Source of the DNA: an uncultured Hyphomicrobiales bacterium
Lineage (GTDB): Bacteria; Pseudomonadota; Alphaproteobacteria; Rhizobiales; Beijerinckiaceae
Direction: 5' to 3'
Assembly: GCA_903902915.1 (NCBI GenBank)
Contig: CAIUWR010000076.1
Location: forward strand, 1 to 64,000
DNA: 64,000 nucleotides
A model generated the notes under the pieces. That model was given only the letters and a program-made list of their open reading frames with translations, ran no database searches and was not told the DNA's origin. How positions within the stretch are numbered: position 1 is the first letter of the stretch; each line of letters opens with the position of its first letter. The position numbers and the translations under genes were made by a program. Of this stretch, positions 17,055 to 26,351 are shown one piece after another.

Positions 17055-18643
17055 CTGCGTCAGCCGCAATCACGCCGTCCACCGCTTCGTTCAACACGTC
17101 ACCCGGGCGTTCGTTTGGCGCGCGGCGGGTCATTGCTTTCATAGCGATGGTGTTCGGCATGTTTATGGCGATCCTCGACATTCAGATCGTGTCGGCGTCG
17201 CTCGCGGAAATTCAAGCCGGACTATCGGCGAGCGCCGACGAAGTGTCGTGGGTGCAGACCGCCTATCTTGTGGCCGAAGTCGTAATGATTCCGCTTTCCG
17301 GCTTTCTGTCTCGCGCGTTTTCAACACGCATCGTGTTCGTGGCTTCCGCAGCCGGCTTCACCCTGTTCAGCATACTTTGCGCCACCGCAGGCTCCATCAA
17401 CGAAATGATCCTGTGGCGGGCGCTCCAGGGTTTCATTGGCGGCGGCATGATACCGACTGTTTTTTCGGCGGCCTTCACGATTTTTCCGCGCGAAAAGCAG
17501 TCCATTGTTGGCCCTGTGATTGGTCTGGTGGCGACATTGGCGCCAACCATCGGGCCCACGTTCGGCGGCCTGCTGACAGATGCATTTTCGTGGCACTGGC
17601 TGTTTCTGGTGAACGTGCTTCCGGGGGCGGTCGTGACGACAGTGTGCTGGGCATTGATCGACTTCGATGAACCCGATCTATCCCTGCTGAAAAGCTTCGA
17701 CTGGACCGGCCTTTTGGGCTTGGCCGCCTTCTTGGGAGCGCTCGAATATCTGCTTGAGGAAGGGCCCTCGAAGGGCTGGTTTGACGAGAATATCGTCGTA
17801 TTTTCAGCCCTTGTTTCGTTGACCGGCGGAATATTGTTCTTCTGGCGCGCTTTCACAGCGATCAATCCAATCGTCGACCTGACGGCTTTTCGTGATCGCA
17901 ACTTCTGGACGGGTTCACTATTCTCCATGACGCTCGGCGTGGGGCTTTATGGATTGACCTATCTTTACCCCGTCTATCTGGCGCGCGTTCGCGACTATTC
18001 CGCGCTTATGATCGGCAAGACGGTGTTTGTGTCCGGCATATGCAGTTTTTTATCTGCGCCCTTCATTGGACGCCTCGCGATGAAAATTGATTCCCGCAAA
18101 TTGATCGGAATTGGCTTCACGCTATTCGCCGCCAGCACATGGCGACTCTCCTATGTGATGAAGGATTGGGACTTCTACGATTTGTTATTTCCGCAGGTTC
18201 TGCGCGGAGTCGCGCTGATGATGTGCATGGTGCCCATTACCAATCTGGCGCTTGGCACCCTGCCGCCGGACCGGCTCAAAAACGCTTCTGGTCTCTTCAA
18301 CCTGACGCGCAACCTTGGTGGAGCCCTCGGACTCGCGCTGATTAATACGATCCTCAATGATCGAACCGATCTCCACCTGAACCGATTGCACGAAAGCATG
18401 GCTTGGGGTCGCGACGCCGCCGAGGAAACCCTTGCAAATCTCACGCTGCTTTATGCGCCTCTGGGCTCGGACGCACCACTTGCGGCAACGAAACGTCTGG
18501 CGCTTTTGGTGCGGCGGGAGGCGATCGTCATGGCGCTCGGTGACGTGTTCTTGACTATGACCGTTCTTTTTCTGTGTTTGGTGCCTTTGACTCTCATGAT
18601 GCGTCGCCCGAAGGCGCATGGCGGTGGTTCCGGGGGACATTGA
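17051..18643 (+). CDS. DHA2-family (EmrB/QacA) MFS multidrug exporter
   Basis: 530 residues with about 14 membrane segments. MFMAILDIQIVSASLAEIQ is the first-helix motif of EmrB-type exporters, and the SADEVSWVQTAYLVAEVVMIPLSGFLSR segment is diagnostic of the DHA2 branch. The start overlaps the emrA-like stop codon (ATGA), so synthesis is coupled. It should use the proton gradient to feed drugs into the fusion-protein channel. Control is by the divergent TetR gene. The substrate is not predictable; phenolic or fatty-acid-like compounds would fit the aromatic-degrading neighbourhood. Confidence 0.92.
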   Translation: MTASAAITPSTASFNTSPGRSFGARRVIAFIAMVFGMFMAILDIQIVSASLAEIQAGLSASADEVSWVQTAYLVAEVVMIPLSGFLSRAFSTRIVFVASAAGFTLFSILCATAGSINEMILWRALQGFIGGGMIPTVFSAAFTIFPREKQSIVGPVIGLVATLAPTIGPTFGGLLTDAFSWHWLFLVNVLPGAVVTTVCWALIDFDEPDLSLLKSFDWTGLLGLAAFLGALEYLLEEGPSKGWFDENIVVFSALVSLTGGILFFWRAFTAINPIVDLTAFRDRNFWTGSLFSMTLGVGLYGLTYLYPVYLARVRDYSALMIGKTVFVSGICSFLSAPFIGRLAMKIDSRKLIGIGFTLFAASTWRLSYVMKDWDFYDLLFPQVLRGVALMMCMVPITNLALGTLPPDRLKNASGLFNLTRNLGGALGLALINTILNDRTDLHLNRLHESMAWGRDAAEETLANLTLLYAPLGSDAPLAATKRLALLVRREAIVMALGDVFLTMTVLFLCLVPLTLMMRRPKAHGGGSGGH

Positions 18644-18830
18644 CAACCTGGCGCCGTCGAAAGGCTCGATCTGAAAGCGACGTGGCGAGCAATCGGCGAC
18701 AATGACGCATTCGTCGGCGCCCTCTCAAACAAGACGACCACTTCGAGGGGCCTAGTCGATCTGATTGCGTGCGCTGATCTTCGTCGTCCGTTCCTCCTTA
18801 AAAGTTGACGCTTGTGCGCAGCTGATTTAG

Positions 18831-18855
18831 GGTTATAAATGCTGACTACATAACC
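18831..18855. promoter_or_regulatory. Candidate ModE-binding Mo-box upstream of modE
   Basis: GGTTAT-N13-ATAACC forms a dyad 18 bases upstream of the modE start. GTTAT/ATAAC arms resemble ModE boxes, though arm and spacer differ from the E. coli consensus. If real, molybdate-bound ModE represses its own operon. Confidence 0.45.
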
Positions 18856-18873
18856 AAGTCGAGAGGCTCTTGG

Positions 18874-19662
18874 ATGATCGAAGCCACGGTCTCGCTGAAA
18901 AGCGAGTCTTCCGCGAGTGTGGGAAGGGACCGCATTCGGCTTTTGCAGGTTGTTGCGCGGGAGGGCAGCATATCCTCTGGCGCGAAGGCGTTCGGGCTTA
19001 GTTACAAGGCGGCGTGGGATGCGCTTGACGCCATGGCGAACCTTTTCGGGCGGCCTCTCCTGACGACCAAAAGCGGCGGCGCTGCGGGCGGTGGGTCTGT
19101 GTTGACGCCAACCGGCGTCAAGGTCATCGAAGCCTATGCACGCATGGAGGCGGAGATGGCGCGGGTCGTCCGCCTTCTTGAGCCAGACCTGGCGGGCAGC
19201 GGGGTCACGCCTCTCAATCTCATGTCGGGGTTCCTCATGCGCACCAGCGCACGCAACGCTTTGCGCGGCGTCGTAACGTCCGTAAATAGCGACCAACTGA
19301 ACGCCGAGGTCGCAGTTGAGGTCTCCGCCTCCACGACAATCTTCGCTTCCGTGACCAATGAAAGCGTCCGCTCGCTTGGCCTTTGCGTCGGGCGCGAGGC
19401 GATTGTGCTGATCAAGGCGCCGTTTGTCATGGTCGCGCTCGACGAAGAGGGGCTGAAGACGTCGGCGCGCAACGCCATCCCCGGGGTGGTGCTACGCAGT
19501 GAAACCTCGGCGATCAACGCCGAAGTCGTCATCGACATCGGCGGGGGCAAGACGCTCGCAGCCCATATCAGCGCCCACAGCGCCAAAGCCTTGAACATCG
19601 AGGCCGGGACAAAAGTGCAGGCGCTCTTCGACGCCAGCCACGTCATCCTCGCCATCGATTGA
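18874..19662 (+). CDS. modE: Molybdate-responsive regulator ModE
   Basis: 262 residues. The N-terminal winged helix (about 18-100) has LLQVVAREGSISSGAKAFGLSYKAAWDALDAMANLFGRPL, the typical ModE recognition region, and a GGSVLTPTG wing. Two MopI/TOBE-like molybdate-binding domains follow: TSARNALRGVVTSVNSDQLNAEV (about 125-147) and TSARNAIPGVVLRSETSAINAEV (about 196-218). Length equals E. coli ModE. It is 13 bp upstream of modA in a single operon. The protein senses intracellular molybdate and normally represses modABC. Confidence 0.93.
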   Translation: MIEATVSLKSESSASVGRDRIRLLQVVAREGSISSGAKAFGLSYKAAWDALDAMANLFGRPLLTTKSGGAAGGGSVLTPTGVKVIEAYARMEAEMARVVRLLEPDLAGSGVTPLNLMSGFLMRTSARNALRGVVTSVNSDQLNAEVAVEVSASTTIFASVTNESVRSLGLCVGREAIVLIKAPFVMVALDEEGLKTSARNAIPGVVLRSETSAINAEVVIDIGGGKTLAAHISAHSAKALNIEAGTKVQALFDASHVILAID

Positions 19663-19675
19663 AACGGGAGTTTCC

Positions 19676-20443
19676 ATGAGGCAGCTGAAATTCATGGCCG
19701 CAGTCTTTGGCGTCGCCGCAGTCTGGCTGGGCGCCACCGAGGCCATGGCCGGAAGCGCCAATGTTGCGGTGGCCGCCAACTTCACCGACGCCGCCAAGGA
19801 GATCGCCGCCCTATTCAAGGAAAAGACCGGCGATGACGCGATCTTGAGTTTCGGCGCCTCCGGCCCCTTCTATGCGCAGATCAAGGAGGGCGCGCCGTTT
19901 CAGGTGTTTCTGTCCGCCGATGATGAGCGCCCCAAGAAACTGGCCGAAGAAGGGCTCGCGGTTTCCGATACACGATTCACCTACGCCATTGGCAAGCTGG
20001 TCCTCTGGAGCAAGGATCCAAACGGGGTGAAGGGCGAAGAGACGCTGAAGGCCAACGCATTCTCAAAACTCTCCATCGCCAACCCCACGGCGGCGCCTTA
20101 TGGCGCGGCGGCCATCGAGACGCTGAAGGCGTTGAAGATCCATGACGCTGTGCGACCGAAGATCGTCTTGGGCGCGACCATCGCGCAGGCGTTCCAGTTC
20201 ATCGACACTGGCAATGCTGAAATCGGTTTCGTTGCGCTCTCTCAACTGGCGGGAGACGCAGGCGGCTCGCGCTGGATGGTTCCGCAGAACCTCTACGGAG
20301 AGATCCGGCAAGACGCGATCCTTTTGGAAACGGGCGCCGACAACGACACAGCCAAAGCGTTCCTCGCCTTCCTGAAAGGCCCCGAAGCGCGCGCCGTGAT
20401 CGAGACGTTCGGTTATGCGCTGGCCCCGAAGTCCGGTTCCTGA
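19676..20443 (+). CDS. modA: Molybdate ABC transporter substrate-binding protein
   Basis: 255 residues with a Sec signal peptide ending AMA-G near residue 25. The mature sequence [19 protein letters not shown] and [33 protein letters not shown] is the ModA pattern, and the Ser/Ala contacts to molybdate are retained in SFGASG. The protein captures molybdate in the periplasm. GGGAG precedes the start and the stop overlaps modB by one base. Molybdate uptake fits the window's oxidative metabolism, although no molybdoenzyme is encoded here. Confidence 0.95.
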   Translation: MRQLKFMAAVFGVAAVWLGATEAMAGSANVAVAANFTDAAKEIAALFKEKTGDDAILSFGASGPFYAQIKEGAPFQVFLSADDERPKKLAEEGLAVSDTRFTYAIGKLVLWSKDPNGVKGEETLKANAFSKLSIANPTAAPYGAAAIETLKALKIHDAVRPKIVLGATIAQAFQFIDTGNAEIGFVALSQLAGDAGGSRWMVPQNLYGEIRQDAILLETGADNDTAKAFLAFLKGPEARAVIETFGYALAPKSGS

Positions 20444-21129
20444 TGCTGGGCCTGACCGCAGAAATCTGGCAGCCGGTCCGCCTGACGCTGCAATTGGCGC
20501 TGCTCACGACGGTGATCCTCATCCTCATGGGGGCGCCGCTGGCGTTCTGGCTGGCGCGCTCTCGCTGGCGCTGGAAGGAGGTCGTTGGCGCCCTCGTCGC
20601 GATCCCGCTGGTGCTGCCGCCAACTGTGCTCGGCTTCTATCTGCTTGTCGCTCTCGGGCCACATGGTCCGGGCGGATGGCTCGCCTCGCTCTGGGGCGGG
20701 CGCACCCTCGCCTTCTCCTTCCCCGGCCTCGTCTTTGGCTCGGTCCTCTTCTCCATGCCTTTTGTGGTGCAACCGATCCGCAACGCATTCGAGGCCATGG
20801 GGGATCGGCCGTTGGAGGTCGCCGCCACCCTGCGCGCCTCGCCCTGGCGGGCGTTCTGGACCGTCGCCGTTCCCCTCGCGCGGCCCGGGTTTCTGACCGG
20901 CGCGATTCTTGGCTTCGCCCATACAGTCGGCGAGTTCGGCGTCGTCCTGATGATCGGCGGCAATATTCCGGGCGAGACGAACGTGCTGTCGATCGCCATC
21001 TTCGATTATGTCGAGACCTCCCAATGGGCGCAGGCCAATCTGCTGGCGGGAGGCATGGTCGTCTTCTCCTTCTGCGCCATTCTCGCGATGATGCTGATCG
21101 AGAAACGCATCGGCGGAACCGCCTCATGA
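20443..21129 (+). CDS. modB: Molybdate ABC transporter permease
   Basis: 228 residues, five or so membrane helices. The cytoplasmic EAA loop that couples to ModC is seen in [34 protein letters not shown], and [22 protein letters not shown] is specific for ModB. It starts on the last base of the modA stop codon and overlaps modC by ATGA, so the three subunits are translationally coupled. It forms the homodimeric channel for molybdate in the inner membrane. Confidence 0.95.
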   Translation: MLGLTAEIWQPVRLTLQLALLTTVILILMGAPLAFWLARSRWRWKEVVGALVAIPLVLPPTVLGFYLLVALGPHGPGGWLASLWGGRTLAFSFPGLVFGSVLFSMPFVVQPIRNAFEAMGDRPLEVAATLRASPWRAFWTVAVPLARPGFLTGAILGFAHTVGEFGVVLMIGGNIPGETNVLSIAIFDYVETSQWAQANLLAGGMVVFSFCAILAMMLIEKRIGGTAS

Positions 21130-22262
21130 ACCTCCATGCCCGTTTTTGCGCCCATCTAGGCGACTTCGCGCTTGAAGTGGAATTTCAAGTTCCCGCCCGT
21201 GGCGTGACAGCGCTGTTCGGCCCCTCCGGCTGCGGCAAGACAAGTCTGCTGCGCGCCATTGCGGGACTCAACCGCGTCGCCGACGGCTACTTCGCAATAG
21301 GTGGCGACGTCTGGCAGGATGCGGCCCGTTTTCGGCCCGTTCATCAACGTCCGATTGGCTATGTATTCCAGGAGGCCAGCCTCTTTCCGCATCTGAACGT
21401 GAGCGGCAATCTTGTCTACGGCGCCCCGAAGCGTTTTGACCCCAACGCCATCCGTTTCAATGAGGTCGTGGACCTGCTGGGCCTCGGCAAGCTGCTGGAT
21501 CGCTCGCCACGCCATCTGTCCGGCGGCGAGCGTCAGCGTGTCGCCATCGGCCGCGCGCTCCTCTCCCAACCCAAGTTGCTGTTGATGGACGAGCCATTGT
21601 CGGGCCTCGACAAGCTGACCAAGGACGAGATCCTGCCGTTCCTGGAACGGCTCCACGAAACGCTGTCGTTGCCCGTGCTCTATGTCAGCCATGACATGAG
21701 CGAAATCGAGCGGCTCGCCGACCAACTCGTGCTTATGCAGAGCGGCCGCGTGCTGGCGGCAGGCCCCATCAGCCAACTGCAAAGCGACCCCGAATTACCG
21801 CTTGTCTCGTCGCCCGACGCGGCCGTGAGCCTCGACGCTACCGTTGATGCGCATGACCCGTCAGACGGAATGACGAGCCTTGTTGTGCCGGGCGGCCGAT
21901 TTCTGGTCCCATCGGCAGGAGCGCTGGCGGGTGAGCGCCGGCGCCTGCGTATTCTCGCAGGAGACGTCAGCCTCGCGCGCGAGCCGCCAAACCGGAGCAC
22001 CATCCTCAACATTCTGCGCGCGCGGATCATTTCGGCGCAGGAGACCGGAGATCACCAGATGACGGCTGTGCTTGGCCTTGGGGACGATGGGCTTGGCGCC
22101 CGCCTCCTCACACGCGTGACCCGTCGATCATGGAACAATCTCGGTCTCGCCCCGGGCGTGACTGTCTATGCGCAGGTGAAGAGCGTCGCGCTTGTGCGGC
22201 GACGTGGCGCCGCCATCAGCGAACGTGCGAACGTCCCGGCGCTTGCCACGCGCCACGCTTAA
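21126..22262 (+). CDS. modC: Molybdate ABC transporter ATP-binding protein
   Basis: 378 residues from the ATG overlapping the modB stop. Walker A is [10 protein letters not shown] (31-40), the signature [10 protein letters not shown] and Walker [13 protein letters not shown] are intact, and the H-loop His is in YVSHDMSE. The C-terminal third contains a TOBE/Mop-like domain ([15 protein letters not shown] and following) that binds molybdate for feedback inhibition in this family. It completes modE-modABC. An SBF-like transporter gene follows 40 bp later on the same strand. Confidence 0.95.
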   Translation: MNLHARFCAHLGDFALEVEFQVPARGVTALFGPSGCGKTSLLRAIAGLNRVADGYFAIGGDVWQDAARFRPVHQRPIGYVFQEASLFPHLNVSGNLVYGAPKRFDPNAIRFNEVVDLLGLGKLLDRSPRHLSGGERQRVAIGRALLSQPKLLLMDEPLSGLDKLTKDEILPFLERLHETLSLPVLYVSHDMSEIERLADQLVLMQSGRVLAAGPISQLQSDPELPLVSSPDAAVSLDATVDAHDPSDGMTSLVVPGGRFLVPSAGALAGERRRLRILAGDVSLAREPPNRSTILNILRARIISAQETGDHQMTAVLGLGDDGLGARLLTRVTRRSWNNLGLAPGVTVYAQVKSVALVRRRGAAISERANVPALATRHA

Positions 22263-22302
22263 CGTGCATAGGACGACAGTTCCCTCTGCCTTGGAGTGTC
22301 CC

Positions 22303-23322
22303 GTGTTCCGTCGCCTCATCCCCGACCCATTCCTCGTGGCGCTGGTCTGCGTCGTCGCGCTGGCGGCCGTTCTGCCCTGCTCGGGTCGGGGCGCCGAAAT
22401 CGTCGATACATTGGCGACCCTCGCCATAGCCATGCTGTTCTTCCTGCAAGGCGCGCGGCTGGCGCCGGAGACAGTGGTGAGCGGCTTCACCCATTGGCGG
22501 CTGCATCTGCTGGTGCTGGCCTGCACGTTCATCATGTTCCCGGTTCTGGGCCTGGCGCTGCATGCGGCGATGCCGCACTTGCTCAGCGAACCGCTCTGGA
22601 TCGGCGTTCTCTTTCTGTGCGCCCTGCCCTCCACAGTGCAATCGTCCATCGCTTTCACGTCGATCGGCAAGGGCAATATTCCGGGCGCCATATGCTCGGC
22701 GACGGCCTCCAATCTGCTTGGCATTTTCATCACGCCGGTTCTTGTCGGCCTGCTGCTCAGCACACAGGGCGGCGGCGGCGGCGGCGACATCAGCCAGATT
22801 GGAAAGATCGTCCTCCAATTGCTGGCGCCTTTCATCCTCGGGCAGGTGTTGCGGCCCAGGATTGGCGCCTTCGTACTGCGCAACAAAAAGATCTTGTCGA
22901 TGAGCGATCGCGGCTCGATCCTGCTCGTCGTCTATTCCGCTTTCAGCGCCGCCGTCGTCAACGGCATCTGGCAGCGGCTCAGCATCTCCGAATTGCTGGT
23001 GGTGCTGGTGCTGGACATGGTGCTTTTGGCCCTTGTGCTCACAGTCACCACCGTGGCGGCGCGGCTGCTCGGCTTCAACAAGCCCGATGAAGTGACCATC
23101 GTGTTCTGCGGCTCCAAGAAGACGCTTGCGAGCGGCGTTCCGATGGCCAACGTGCTCTTTCCCGGCCCGGAGGCCGGCACGATCATCCTGCCGCTGATGG
23201 TTTTTCATCAAGTGCAATTAATGGTCTGCGCCGCCTTGGCCCAGCGATATGCACGCATCATCGGCGCCGGCGCATCCAAGCCGCCGGTGTCGAGCAGCGT
23301 CGATGCGCAGCGCCCGAACTGA
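22303..23322 (+). CDS. SBF-like (bile acid:sodium symporter superfamily, YfeH type) transporter
   Basis: 339 residues from a GTG at 22303, chosen because GGAG lies seven bases upstream and the first helix follows directly. Nine or ten membrane segments are present. LATLAIAMLFFLQGARLAPE, ALPSTVQSSIAFTSIGKGN and GSKKTLASGVPMANVLF are conserved blocks of the SBF-like family related to YfeH. A glycine run interrupts the middle loop. Substrates of this branch are largely unknown. It may be cotranscribed with modABC (40-bp gap), but a link to molybdate is not established. Confidence 0.85.
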   Translation: MFRRLIPDPFLVALVCVVALAAVLPCSGRGAEIVDTLATLAIAMLFFLQGARLAPETVVSGFTHWRLHLLVLACTFIMFPVLGLALHAAMPHLLSEPLWIGVLFLCALPSTVQSSIAFTSIGKGNIPGAICSATASNLLGIFITPVLVGLLLSTQGGGGGGDISQIGKIVLQLLAPFILGQVLRPRIGAFVLRNKKILSMSDRGSILLVVYSAFSAAVVNGIWQRLSISELLVVLVLDMVLLALVLTVTTVAARLLGFNKPDEVTIVFCGSKKTLASGVPMANVLFPGPEAGTIILPLMVFHQVQLMVCAALAQRYARIIGAGASKPPVSSSVDAQRPN

Positions 23323-23347
23323 GGCGACAAGCGGCGGCAACGCCCCA

Positions 23348-23890
23348 TCAAGCCATATAGCCAAGCCTGCCAGCGGCCACGCCAATGGTGATGGCGAACA
23401 AGATCGCTATCAATGGATTCACCTTCGTCAGGGCGACGAAAATCGCCACGCCCAAAGCGATGATGACCCCTACCGCGCCATCGACAGCCAGTTTCGCTGT
23501 GACGAAGCCACTCGCGATCATCAGGCCCGCCACGATGGGAGGAAGGCTTCCCCTCACGATCTGGAAATTTTTCGAGGCTGAAAGTCGGGCGTCTGTCCGC
23601 CTCGCGACGACAGCCATGACGCCTGTGGGAAGGACGATAGCCAAGGTCGCGACCAATAAACCGGCTATCCCGAAGGCGCGCCAGCCAATGAGGCTCATCA
23701 GCATGATGTTTGGACCCGGCGCCATCTGGGACACGGCGAAGGCGCTCGAAAATTCGGCGTCGCTCGCCCAGTGAAAGACCTGGACCGATTGCCGATGGAT
23801 TTCCGGCACCATCACCAGAATGCCGCCAAAGGAGACCATGGCGGTCGTCGCAAAGGATACCGCCAGAGAAACGAGGCCGCCAAAGTTCAT
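23348..23890 (-). CDS. Chromate transporter, second CHR subunit (second pair)
   Basis: 180 residues with one CHR domain: AMVSFGGILVMVPEIHRQ near 17-34 and AVSQMAPGPNIMLMSLIGW around 52-70. It overlaps its partner by four bases (ATGA), so the pair is coupled. Motif details (MVPEIHRQ, APGPN) differ clearly from the pair at 1105-2230, so this is an old paralogue or separately acquired copy, not a recent duplication. It converges on the SBF-like gene with a 25-bp gap. Export of chromate or another oxyanion is inferred from the family. Confidence 0.85.
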   Translation of the reverse strand: MNFGGLVSLAVSFATTAMVSFGGILVMVPEIHRQSVQVFHWASDAEFSSAFAVSQMAPGPNIMLMSLIGWRAFGIAGLLVATLAIVLPTGVMAVVARRTDARLSASKNFQIVRGSLPPIVAGLMIASGFVTAKLAVDGAVGVIIALGVAIFVALTKVNPLIAILFAITIGVAAGRLGYMA

Positions 23891-24477
23891 TTATTCCTCC
23901 AGAGATAATCGAAGAAACAAGCGACCACCAGCAAACAGATCATTGCGGGTATCATGGGAGCGCGAAAGATACCGATAACGACAAAAGACAAAATGGCGAT
24001 AAGAATCTTCGGCGCGCTTCGAAGCACACGAACAGAAACCTTCATCGCCGTGCCCAGACTCAAGCCAGCGGCGGCGGCTACAGAGGCCACGGTTCCATAG
24101 TGGACCTCGGGAACATCTGCAAAGCGGTCATAGACAAGCGCCAGCAGGATCAGGCTGCATAAAGGGACGCACAGGAGACCTCCGATAGCGCAGACAACGC
24201 CGACGAGACCCTGGAAACGATCAGCGATCATAATCGACGTATTGATGGGTGCCGCCCCGGGCAGCATCTGGGCCAAGCCAAATGTCAGCGTATAGTCCTC
24301 GGCCGTGAGCCATTTTCTCTTATCTACGACGACATGAAACAGAGCGTTCGCAATACCGCCAAAACCGATCATCCCCACCGTCAAAAAACCCGAAAGCAGA
24401 TCCAGACAAGAAACGTTTCGGGGTCGATCCCCATCGCATGGTCTTGCTGTGTCCTCTATGCCGTCCATATCATCCAC
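23887..24477 (-). CDS. Chromate transporter, first CHR subunit (second pair)
   Basis: 196 residues; a polar N-terminal 22 residues precede the CHR domain with VGMIGFGGIANALFHVVV and LAQMLPGAAPINTSIMI. About five membrane helices follow. It starts the second split chromate-transporter operon. The upstream region carries AT-rich promoter-like sequence next to the decayed gene at 24600-25011. No chromate-specific regulator is adjacent. Confidence 0.85.
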   Translation of the reverse strand: MDDMDGIEDTARPCDGDRPRNVSCLDLLSGFLTVGMIGFGGIANALFHVVVDKRKWLTAEDYTLTFGLAQMLPGAAPINTSIMIADRFQGLVGVVCAIGGLLCVPLCSLILLALVYDRFADVPEVHYGTVASVAAAAGLSLGTAMKVSVRVLRSAPKILIAILSFVVIGIFRAPMIPAMICLLVVACFFDYLWRNK

Positions 24478-24599
24478 CTGTCGAGATCAAATATTTTTGT
24501 CAGATAGCTACGTGACGCCGCCAAGCGCCACGATTGCTCCCGGCCATTTTGGGCGACATCTGCAAGTTTGCGGCGTCGAAGCCGGAACGACCAGCCCCC

Positions 24600-25011
24600 A
24601 ATCAACGTCTTACACCCAAAGACCGAGCCGATTGACGAGCAGTCAACTGCCGACACCACCGGCCTTGCCGCCCAATATGGTTGGCAAAATCGTCATTGAC
24701 AAGCAAGGAATAAGATCCTCCGCCAAACAACCCGGACGCGATCTGGATGTTCGAGCCAGTTCTGAGTGGTGTCGCAGTTCCGAACGCGATCATAAACTTG
24801 GCGTTCTTAGATGTCGGGCCATCGTTGGAACGGCGTCCGGGAGCAATTCAAATTTAATAAATGCTACAACGATAGATCCCCTCGGAGGCCATCCTGCTCA
24901 GGAAATAATCTCCACCCTTCAAATGGGCTCAGCTATCGTGGAGAGATATACAAAGACAATCATCATCAACACTGGGCCAGATCCGCACGTCCCTTGGATT
25001 GCGCCGTTCAT
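24600..25011 (-). pseudogene. Decayed third gene of the Rieske-MmgE operon, product not recognised
   Basis: An ATG at 25009-25011 overlaps the MmgE stop codon as ATGA, the usual sign of a coupled next gene. It opens a 30-codon frame containing CGSGPVLMMIVFVYLSTIAE, then stops. Other minus-strand frames continue with protein-like stretches: GGDYFLSRMASEG, then VAFIKFELLPDAVPTMARHL, then MIAFGTATPLRTGSNIQ and GGGSYSLLVNDDFANHIG. At least three frame changes are needed to join them. I read this as a gene inactivated by several indels. I could not assign a family; the N-terminal part looks membrane-associated. Confidence 0.4.
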
Positions 25012-26351
25012 GGCGACAGCGCGGTGGAAATGTCCTCTGCTTTGGCGAAGTCAGCAAGACGCGTGGCCCAGGCAAATGCGCGCTCGCGGCCAACGACTGG
25101 GGTAGCGTTGTGAATAAGTTTGTCAGCAGACCGATCCCGGAGCAGCGGCCGCGCCGCATGGCCTGAGCCAGCTATCAGCGAACCCTCGAAGCGACGTCCC
25201 CCCGCCATGACTGTAACGCGCGCGGGTGCCTGTTTTGGCCAAGCGGAGGAATGGGAGGGATCCTCCACTACGCGCACCCTGCGGGTGAGCGCGCGCACGG
25301 CGCCGTCGTGAACGCCCGCTTCGATATCGTGGTGACGCACCTGCCCCCGCAACAGCGCCAGAGCCACCATGAAGGGGATGCTGTGGTCGGCGGTCTCGCG
25401 ATTCTCAGGCTCCCAGAGAGCCGGAATGGAGCCCGCCCAATGGATCCCGAAAGCATGGGTCGCCACCTCGATCTCGTCAATCGGCGCCACCAGATCGGCG
25501 CCCATCTCATCGCGCAGCATGAGCGCGATCTCACAGGGCGCCTGCGCGTGAAAAACGGCGGGGAAGCGTTTGAGATGGGTGTCGCCGCTTCGATCGCGCG
25601 CGCGGTCGAGCTCCAGATGCAGATCGCCGCAGACGACCTCGAGAAACCCGAGCCGTCCCTCAAAGACCGGATCGGGGCCGGAGACGTCGGCCTTGGCCAG
25701 CGCAGTGACGAACAGCGCGTTGCGCAGCGCCTGAGGGGACGCGAGGCTGCGCCATGTCGAGACCTTCGCCGAGCGGGCAAGCAGCATGTTGTTCGCGGCG
25801 GTCACCATGGAAATCGCATGGGCGAATTGCGCGGGGTTGAGGCCGCGCAGCAGGCCGACCGCCACGGTGGCCGCTATGCCGATATAGGTCGCATGGTCCC
25901 AGCCTCGCGCCAGCGCGTTGGAGCCGTCGCACATGTCGAGCATGACATGTTGCCCAACGCCGATGGCGCGCAGCACCTCGTCGCCGCCGCACTGCGCCTC
26001 CTCGCCCGCCGCGAGGGCTGCGGCGATGATGTCGGAGGGATGGCCCCCATTCCTGCCCACATAGGTGTCGTTCCAATCATGGAAACGCACCATCATGCCG
26101 TTCAGAAAGGCGGCGGTCTCCACGGAGCCGCGCCCCAGCATCAGCGCCGTGCACGGGCCAGCCTCGCCCGCAAATCCAAGGGCGGCGGCGACGCGGCGCA
26201 CCTCTTCGTCCTCACTGGCCGCAATGGCGCAACCCAGCGCGTCCATGATGCGCGCTGTCAGGGCGTCACGACGCAGCTCATCGAGCGGAAGCGCGTAGCT
26301 CGCGAAAGCGAAATCGACAATGGCGCGGGTGATGCTGTCATGCGTCACCAC
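25008..26351 (-). CDS. MmgE/PrpD family protein
   Basis: 447 residues across the whole MmgE/PrpD fold. FHDWNDTYVGRNGGHPSDIIAAALAAGE (about 90-117) is the family active-site region, with the expected Asp and His, and NNMLLARSAKVSTWRSLASPQALRNALF follows in the helical domain. Members include 2-methylcitrate dehydratase, cis-aconitate decarboxylase and iminodisuccinate epimerase. Its start lies inside the end of the Rieske oxygenase gene (7-bp overlap), so the two are coupled. That pairing suggests a dehydratase or decarboxylase step on an oxygenated product, not propionate metabolism. Confidence 0.85.
   Translation of the reverse strand: MVTHDSITRAIVDFAFASYALPLDELRRDALTARIMDALGCAIAASEDEEVRRVAAALGFAGEAGPCTALMLGRGSVETAAFLNGMMVRFHDWNDTYVGRNGGHPSDIIAAALAAGEEAQCGGDEVLRAIGVGQHVMLDMCDGSNALARGWDHATYIGIAATVAVGLLRGLNPAQFAHAISMVTAANNMLLARSAKVSTWRSLASPQALRNALFVTALAKADVSGPDPVFEGRLGFLEVVCGDLHLELDRARDRSGDTHLKRFPAVFHAQAPCEIALMLRDEMGADLVAPIDEIEVATHAFGIHWAGSIPALWEPENRETADHSIPFMVALALLRGQVRHHDIEAGVHDGAVRALTRRVRVVEDPSHSSAWPKQAPARVTVMAGGRRFEGSLIAGSGHAARPLLRDRSADKLIHNATPVVGRERAFAWATRLADFAKAEDISTALSP

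Noticed and set aside
24449-25105. 218-codon plus-strand frame between the chromate and MmgE genes
   Set aside because: No domain, no ribosome site, and the minus strand carries clearer protein-like remnants.
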